A stretch of 40,033 bases of DNA, taken from NCBI GenBank assembly GCA_947503365.1, contig CANNDT010000037.1, forward strand, positions 1 to 40,033, given 5' to 3'. The first letter of the stretch is position 1; each line of letters begins with the position of its first letter. The notes under the pieces were generated by a model. It was not told the origin of the DNA. It made no database searches and was given only the letters and a program-made list of their open reading frames with translations. This DNA comes from CANNDT01 sp945876205. GTDB taxonomy: Bacteria > Acidobacteriota > Vicinamibacteria > Vicinamibacterales > UBA2999. Positions 35,478 through 40,033 of the stretch are shown here, piece by piece. Both the position numbers and the translations under genes were made by a program.

Positions 35478-37043
35478 ATGGAATCGGTCCCGCGCCAACG
35501 TCTCTACTGCGCGCCTGACGACCTCGCGGACACCAGCCCGGAAACCGACCTCGGCGCCCCAGGCGCGTTCCCCTATACGCGAGGTATCCAGCCGACGATG
35601 TACCGCGGGCGGCCGTGGACGATGCGTCAGTACGCGGGATTCGCCGATGCCGCCGAATCCAACCGCCGCTACCGGTACCTCCTCTCCCAGGGCGTGACCG
35701 GGCTGAGCGTCGCCTTCGACCTGCCGACGCAGATCGGCTACGACTCCGACCATCCGCTCGCCGCCGGGGAAGTCGGCCGAGTGGGCGTCGCGATCGACTC
35801 GCTCGACGACATGGCCGCCCTCCTTGACGGCATCCCGCTCGAGCGCGTCTCGACGTCGATGACCATCAATGCCACCGCCATCATCCTGCTCGCGCTCTAC
35901 GTGGCAGTCGCCAGGCGGCAGGGCATCGCGCTGCGGGCGCTGGCGGGAACAGTACAGAACGACATCCTGAAAGAGTACGTGGCGCGCGGAACCTACATCT
36001 ACCCGCCACGGCCGTCACTGCGAATCGTCACCGACATCATCGCGTTCTGCGAGCGCGAGCTGCCCCGCTGGAACTCGATCTCGATCAGCGGCTACCACAT
36101 GCGCGAGGCCGGGTCGACCGCGGTGCAGGAAGTGGCGTTCACGCTCGCCCATGGCACCGCCTACGTCCAGGCGGCGATCGACGCCGGGCTCGACGTCAAC
36201 GCCTTCGGCCAGCGCCTGTCGTTCTTCTTCAATGCGCACAACAATTTCCTGGAGGAGATTGCCAAGTTCCGGGCGGCGCGCCGCCTCTGGGCACGGCGCA
36301 TGCGCGACCGGTTCGGCGCGACCGACCCGCGCGCACTGCAGCTCCGCTTTCACACGCAGACGGCGGGCAGCACGCTGACCGCGCAGCAGCCGGACAACAA
36401 CATCGTGCGCGTGTCGCTGCAGGCACTCGCGGCGGTGCTCGGTGGCACCCAGTCGCTCCACTGCAACGGCCGCGACGAGGCACTGGCCCTGCCCACCGAG
36501 GACAGCGCCACGACCGCGCTGCGCACGCAGCAGATCCTGCTGCATGAAAGCGGGGTGGCGAATACGGTCGATCCGCTGGGCGGCGCGTACGCCATAGAAT
36601 CTCTGACGAATGAGATCGAGCGGGCCGCCACGGCGCTCCTGGACCGGATCGATGCGATGGGCGGCACCATGGCCGCCATCGAAACGGGCTACATTCAGCG
36701 GGAGATTCAGGAGGCGGCGTTTACGGCACAGCAACGGATCGATGCTGGTGATACGGTCGTGGTCGGCATGAATCGCCATACGGAGAGTGGAGCGTCAATC
36801 GACGTGTTTCGCGTGGATCCGGACATCGAACGGCGCCAGATCGCCCGCCTCAGGGAGCTGCGTGCCGGTCGCGGCGACGCCGACTGCCGCGCCGCCCTCG
36901 CGGCCGTCGCCGACGCGGCGCGGGGCAGCGCCAACCTGGTGACGCCGATCGTCACCGCCGTCGAGCGCAAGGCGACCCTGGGCGAGATCGCCGACGCGTT
37001 GCGCGGCGTCTTCGGCGAGTATCAGGACACCTCACGCGCGTGA
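35478..37043 (+). CDS. Methylmalonyl-CoA mutase, catalytic large subunit without B12 domain
   Basis: Isomerises methylmalonyl-CoA and succinyl-CoA in propionate metabolism; needs adenosylcobalamin. The 521-residue protein covers only the TIM-barrel half (RGIQPTMYRGRPWTMRQYAG, SVAFDLPTQIGYDSD, SISGYHMREAG, HCNGRDEALALPTEDSA). Tyr42, Arg182 (PPRPSLRI) and His207 are the residues expected for methylmalonyl-CoA rather than isobutyryl-CoA. The cobalamin-binding domain (DxHxxG) must come from a separate gene not in this window. Start ATG 35478 has no ribosome site; a loose TAAGAT -10 (35460-35465) lies 12 nt upstream, perhaps giving a nearly leaderless mRNA. Its stop overlaps the next gene (GTGA). 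Confidence 0.94.
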   Translation: MESVPRQRLYCAPDDLADTSPETDLGAPGAFPYTRGIQPTMYRGRPWTMRQYAGFADAAESNRRYRYLLSQGVTGLSVAFDLPTQIGYDSDHPLAAGEVGRVGVAIDSLDDMAALLDGIPLERVSTSMTINATAIILLALYVAVARRQGIALRALAGTVQNDILKEYVARGTYIYPPRPSLRIVTDIIAFCERELPRWNSISISGYHMREAGSTAVQEVAFTLAHGTAYVQAAIDAGLDVNAFGQRLSFFFNAHNNFLEEIAKFRAARRLWARRMRDRFGATDPRALQLRFHTQTAGSTLTAQQPDNNIVRVSLQALAAVLGGTQSLHCNGRDEALALPTEDSATTALRTQQILLHESGVANTVDPLGGAYAIESLTNEIERAATALLDRIDAMGGTMAAIETGYIQREIQEAAFTAQQRIDAGDTVVVGMNRHTESGASIDVFRVDPDIERRQIARLRELRAGRGDADCRAALAAVADAARGSANLVTPIVTAVERKATLGEIADALRGVFGEYQDTSRA

Positions 37044-37870
37044 GCGAGACTCCTCTCCTCGACGTACAGCACCTGACGGTGCAGTTCACCGGGGAGCGCT
37101 CCTCGGTCACCGCCGTCGACGATGTGAGCTTCCACGTCGCGGCCGGTGAAACCCTCGGGGTTGTCGGCGAGTCCGGAAGCGGGAAGTCGGTCACGGCGTT
37201 CTCGATTCTCCGGCTCGTGCAGCCGCCGGGGCGGATCACCTCCGGGCGGGTCCTGTTCGAAGGCCGGGACCTGCTCGCCCTGCCGGAGCGCGAGATGCGC
37301 GCGGTGCGCGGCGCACGGATCTCACTCATCTTTCAGGAACCGATGACCGCGCTCAACCCGGTGATGCGGGTCGGCGACCAGATCGCCGAGGCGCTGACCG
37401 TCCACGGCCTGGGGTCGCGCAGCGAAGCGCGCGCCACGGCAGTCGAGCTGCTCGACGCGGTGAAGATCCCCGACGCCGCGCGGCGCGTGCGCGACTACCC
37501 GCACCAGCTCTCCGGCGGGATGCGGCAGCGCGTCATGATCGCCATCGCGCTTGCGTGCCGGCCGCCGCTCATCATCGCCGATGAACCGACGACAGCGCTC
37601 GACGTCACCATTCAGGCACAGGTCCTCGAGCTGCTTCGCGAATTGAAGGCGCGCTACAACCTCGCGCTCCTGCTCATCACCCACGACTTCGGCGTCATTG
37701 CGGAAATGGCTGATCGCGTCGCGGTCATGCACCAGGGGCGCCTCGTCGAGCAAGGACCGGTACGACAGGTCCTGCGCACTCCGGCCCATGACTACACCCG
37801 GACGCTGCTGGCGGCTGTCCCCGGCCTCGGGAGGGGCTTCGGCAATCCACTCGGAGAGGGTGAGCGCTAG
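37040..37870 (+). CDS. Oligopeptide/dipeptide ABC transporter ATPase (OppD/DppD-like)
   Basis: A 276-residue ATPase of the peptide-import type: Walker A GESGSGKSV, Q-loop region FQEPMTALNPVMRVGDQIAEAL, signature LSGGMRQRV and Walker B LIIADEPTTALDVT followed by the H-loop. It ends soon after YTRTLLAAVPGL and lacks the C-terminal peptide-transporter extension with its Cys-rich GCxFxxRC segment seen in OppD/DppD. No permease or binding-protein gene is in the window. GTG start at 37040 overlaps the mutase stop (GTGA), an odd pairing since the two have no known link. Confidence 0.9.
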   Translation: MSETPLLDVQHLTVQFTGERSSVTAVDDVSFHVAAGETLGVVGESGSGKSVTAFSILRLVQPPGRITSGRVLFEGRDLLALPEREMRAVRGARISLIFQEPMTALNPVMRVGDQIAEALTVHGLGSRSEARATAVELLDAVKIPDAARRVRDYPHQLSGGMRQRVMIAIALACRPPLIIADEPTTALDVTIQAQVLELLRELKARYNLALLLITHDFGVIAEMADRVAVMHQGRLVEQGPVRQVLRTPAHDYTRTLLAAVPGLGRGFGNPLGEGER

Positions 37871-38752
37871 ATGCCGCCGCTGCTCGAGATCCGCCATCTC
37901 GTCAAGCATTTCACCCGCGGACAGGGCGTGTTCTCGAAACCCTCGGTCGTCAGGGCGGTCGACGATGTCAGCTTCACGATTGACGAAGGAGAAATGTTCG
38001 GCCTGGTCGGCGAGTCCGGAAGCGGCAAGAGCACGACCGGCCGCTGCATCCTGCGGCTGATCGAGCCGACGTCAGGCGAGGTGCTCTTCCGTGGCGAGCC
38101 CGTGCTCCAGTTTTCGCGCCAGCGGCTGCGGCTCGCGCGCCGCGACATGCAGATCGTCTTTCAGGATCCGTACTCGTCGCTCAACCCCCGGATGCGAGTC
38201 GGCGACATCGTCGAGGAGCCGCTGATCATCCATCGGCTCGGCAGCCGGTCGGAGCGACGCGACCGCGTTGCGGAGCTGTTCGCGCTCGTCGGCCTCGACG
38301 CGGAGCACCTGACGCGCTACCCGCACGAATTCAGCGGCGGCCAACGGCAACGGATCGGCATCGCACGCGCGATCGCGCTGAACCCGGCCCTGATCATCGC
38401 GGATGAAGCCGTCTCGGCGCTGGATGTGTCGATCCAGGCGCAAGTGGTCGCCCTCCTGATGGATCTCAAGGCCCGCCTGAAACTGACCTACCTGTTCATC
38501 GCGCACGACCTGAGGCTGGTGGAGCACATCTGCGGTCGCGTCGCCGTTATGTACCTGGGGAGGATCGTCGAGATGGGCGAGACGCGGGCGATCTTCGCGA
38601 ACCCGACGCATCCATACACGCAGGCGCTGCTCAGCGCGATTCCCGTGCTCGATCCCGACGCGCCGAGGCAGCGCATCGAGCTGAATCCGGCGACGTTCGA
38701 CCGGAACGCGCCGCTCACAGAGATTGCCGCAGGACATTGGGCGGCAGTCTGA
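37871..38752 (+). CDS. Oligopeptide/dipeptide ABC transporter ATPase (OppF/DppF-like)
   Basis: A 293-residue partner ATPase: Walker A GESGSGKST, FQDPYSSLNPRMRVGDIVEEPL, signature FSGGQRQRIGIARAIALNP, Walker B LIIADEAVSALDVS (Ala-Val in place of Pro-Thr in the DEPT tetrad). The C-terminus ends LTEIAAGHWAAV; the Cys-rich RC segment of typical OppF is missing here too. It begins at ATG directly after the TAG of the previous gene (no gap). With the preceding gene it should make the two-ATPase engine of a peptide importer whose permeases are encoded elsewhere. Confidence 0.9.
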   Translation: MPPLLEIRHLVKHFTRGQGVFSKPSVVRAVDDVSFTIDEGEMFGLVGESGSGKSTTGRCILRLIEPTSGEVLFRGEPVLQFSRQRLRLARRDMQIVFQDPYSSLNPRMRVGDIVEEPLIIHRLGSRSERRDRVAELFALVGLDAEHLTRYPHEFSGGQRQRIGIARAIALNPALIIADEAVSALDVSIQAQVVALLMDLKARLKLTYLFIAHDLRLVEHICGRVAVMYLGRIVEMGETRAIFANPTHPYTQALLSAIPVLDPDAPRQRIELNPATFDRNAPLTEIAAGHWAAV

Positions 38753-38757
38753 AATTC

Positions 38758-39444
38758 CTACGCGGCTTGTACCACGTCTTTTTCTACCTGCCCGTCGCGG
38801 ATGTGAATCACCCGCCTGGCGAAGGCGGCGACGTCGGCCTCGTGGGTGACCAGGATGATGGTGTTGCCGCTCTGGTGGAGCCGCGCGAACAGCGCCATGA
38901 TTTCAGCGCCGGTCTTGGAGTCGAGGTTGCCGGTGGGCTCGTCCGCCAGCAGAATCGACGGGTTGTTGACCAGCGCGCGGGCGACGGCGACGCGTTGCCG
39001 CTGGCCGCCTGACAGCTCGTTCGGCCGGTGGGTCATCCGGGTCCCGAGCTCGACTTTCTCGAGTGCCGCTTTCGCTCGGGCTTCCCGCTCTTTCGAGCTC
39101 ACGCCGGCGTAGACGAGCGGCAGCTCCACGTTGTGCAGCGCCGTGGCGCGCGGCAGCAGATTGAAGGTCTGGAAGACGAAACCGATCTCCTCGTTGCGGA
39201 TGCGCGCCAGCTCGTTGTCGTTCATCTGGCTGACCTGCTTGCCGTTGAGCAGGTAACTCCCCTTCGACGGGGTGTCGAGGCAGCCAATGAGGTTCATCAG
39301 AGTCGACTTGCCGGAGCCCGACGGCCCCATGATCGCCACGTATTCGCCCCGCTCGATCTCGACCGACACGCCGCGCAACGCGTGGATTTCCTCGGAGCCC
39401 ATCACGTAGGTTTTCCAGAGATCCCGGGTCTCAATCAACGCCAT
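38758..39444 (-). CDS. MacB/LolD-type ABC transporter ATPase
   Basis: A 228-residue ATPase: Walker A MGPSGSGKST, FQTFNLLPRATALHNVELP, signature LSGGQRQRVAVARAL, Walker B ILLADEPTGNLDS and H-loop VTHEADVA. This fits the family of LolD, MacB and FtsE partners, which drive lipoprotein release or mechanotransmission via FtsX-like permeases. No permease gene follows (the next gene converges 5 bp away), so its partner must be elsewhere. ATG 39444 is chosen; GTG 39450 adds two residues. It lies 60 nt after an upstream same-strand gene. Confidence 0.93.
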   Translation of the reverse strand: MALIETRDLWKTYVMGSEEIHALRGVSVEIERGEYVAIMGPSGSGKSTLMNLIGCLDTPSKGSYLLNGKQVSQMNDNELARIRNEEIGFVFQTFNLLPRATALHNVELPLVYAGVSSKEREARAKAALEKVELGTRMTHRPNELSGGQRQRVAVARALVNNPSILLADEPTGNLDSKTGAEIMALFARLHQSGNTIILVTHEADVAAFARRVIHIRDGQVEKDVVQAA

Positions 39445-39504
39445 GCACACACTTTACGGGGACCATGCGTTACCAGTTCCGGGCGGTCGACACCGCAACC
39501 GGCC

Positions 39505-40033
39505 TTACGACGACTTGAGCCTGGCGACCAGTGATTTTACGACCGGGGGGGCATCGGCGGGAACGTGGGCGTGCCAGTTGCGGGTGTTGACCGGCACCAT
39601 GATCAGCTTGCCGCCCGCCGGCATCGGCTTGCGGCGCTGATCCGCGGTCGCCGCCCCCAGCTCCCCCGCCTGGGCGATCGCGGGCCCCATGAGAAAGACC
39701 ACCAGGTCGCGTTGCGTGTCCTTTTTCATTCGCGAGGCCAGCCCCCACGTCTCGGTCAGCGCGGCGCGGTCGACCTGGTCGACGAAACGACCGAGCACCC
39801 GCGGCGGCATCTTCATGCTGAAGAAGGCCGGTTTCGGCACACAGGTGACATCGAAACCCGACACCGGGCTTTCCTCGAAGCGGCCGAACTCGCTGGCAAC
39901 GGCCTGGCGGAACCGGATGACGGTCGCCCGGCGAACCAGCTCGCTGGCGCCGGCGCGTTCCTGAGAAAAGGTCCCCGACGAGCCGGAGGGCGGTTCAACC
40001 GGCGGCGGCGCGGGAGCCCGCGTCGCCGCGGCA
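39505..40033 (-). CDS. C-terminal part of an unknown protein (cut by window edge)
   Basis: The frame is open from the window edge to a stop at 39505, giving at least 176 residues. It begins in an Ala/Pro-rich stretch (APAPPPVEPPSGSS) and continues SELVRRATVIRFRQAVASEF, FDVTCVPKPAFFSMKMPPRV, RDLVVFLMGPAIAQAG and KLIMVPVNTRNWHAHVP. I do not recognise the family. The Pro-rich linker suggests a preceding domain or signal peptide beyond base 40033. It lies 60 nt upstream of the ABC ATPase gene and may share its transcript. Confidence 0.7.
   Translation of the reverse strand, partial: AAATRAPAPPPVEPPSGSSGTFSQERAGASELVRRATVIRFRQAVASEFGRFEESPVSGFDVTCVPKPAFFSMKMPPRVLGRFVDQVDRAALTETWGLASRMKKDTQRDLVVFLMGPAIAQAGELGAATADQRRKPMPAGGKLIMVPVNTRNWHAHVPADAPPVVKSLVARLKSS

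Noticed and set aside
34996..35697. 233-codon plus-strand open frame
   Set aside because: Overlaps the small protein, its promoter and the mutase start; low-complexity Ser/Arg composition.

Overview
The window looks like part of a chromosome from a GC-rich (by eye about 65 percent) Gram-negative bacterium, most likely an Acidobacteriota of the Vicinamibacteria type. This is an inference from the 5' end of the 16S rRNA gene, from an outer-membrane protein with an N-terminal carboxypeptidase-regulatory-like domain, from a PDZ/multi-TM histidine kinase, and from the gene set. No phage, transposon, CRISPR array or tRNA gene was seen; this is mostly core chromosome with one accessory-looking envelope cluster.

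Region by region. 1-982: 5' part of a 16S rRNA gene (minus strand), its leader with a boxA-like element, and three tandem sigma-70-type promoters, the most upstream touching the tyrS stop codon. 983-3100: tyrS (minus) and a Tat-signal metallophosphoesterase (plus) diverge from a 24-bp gap with one nearly symmetric -10 region; both look leaderless. 3066-13217: a tightly overlapping minus-strand purine operon, in transcription order M16 peptidase, purB, purS, purQ, purL, purF, a secreted HEAT-repeat protein, purM, purN. 13391-14470: rlmN. 14463-15013: a decayed MtaB-type tRNA methylthiotransferase, still overlapping the end of purD (15010-16290). 16509-17054: rpsU and a double zinc-ribbon protein.

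17191-23509: a plus-strand cluster of a STAS protein, a UbiA-family prenyltransferase resembling decaprenyl-phosphate phosphoribosyltransferase (interrupted by a +1 frameshift and otherwise running in frame into a DUF362 protein), an Arg-rich low-complexity protein with 15-bp tandem repeats, and two paralogous glycosyltransferases. It is the best candidate here for an undescribed system, plausibly lipid-linked sugar or envelope polysaccharide synthesis. 23510-28005: a two-component pair (NtrC-type regulator and PDZ-7TM-GAF-PAS kinase). 28118-31174: a secreted protein of unknown function and a plug-less TonB-receptor-like barrel, transcribed from a near-consensus promoter with a highly structured leader.

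31401-34809: glgC, eno and gpmA (glycogen precursor synthesis and lower glycolysis). 34810-34883 holds an imperfect inverted repeat acting as a likely two-way terminator. 34884-35186 encodes a 100-residue unknown protein behind a near-perfect promoter. 35478-38752: a methylmalonyl-CoA mutase catalytic subunit without its B12 domain, then two oligopeptide-ABC ATPases without permeases. 38758-40033: a MacB/LolD-type ATPase and the C-terminal part of an unknown protein cut by the window edge.

Genes are packed with ATGA, GTGA or TGATG junctions, so translational coupling is the dominant organisation. All promoter calls are by eye from sigma-70 consensus; the Acidobacteriota consensus may differ slightly.
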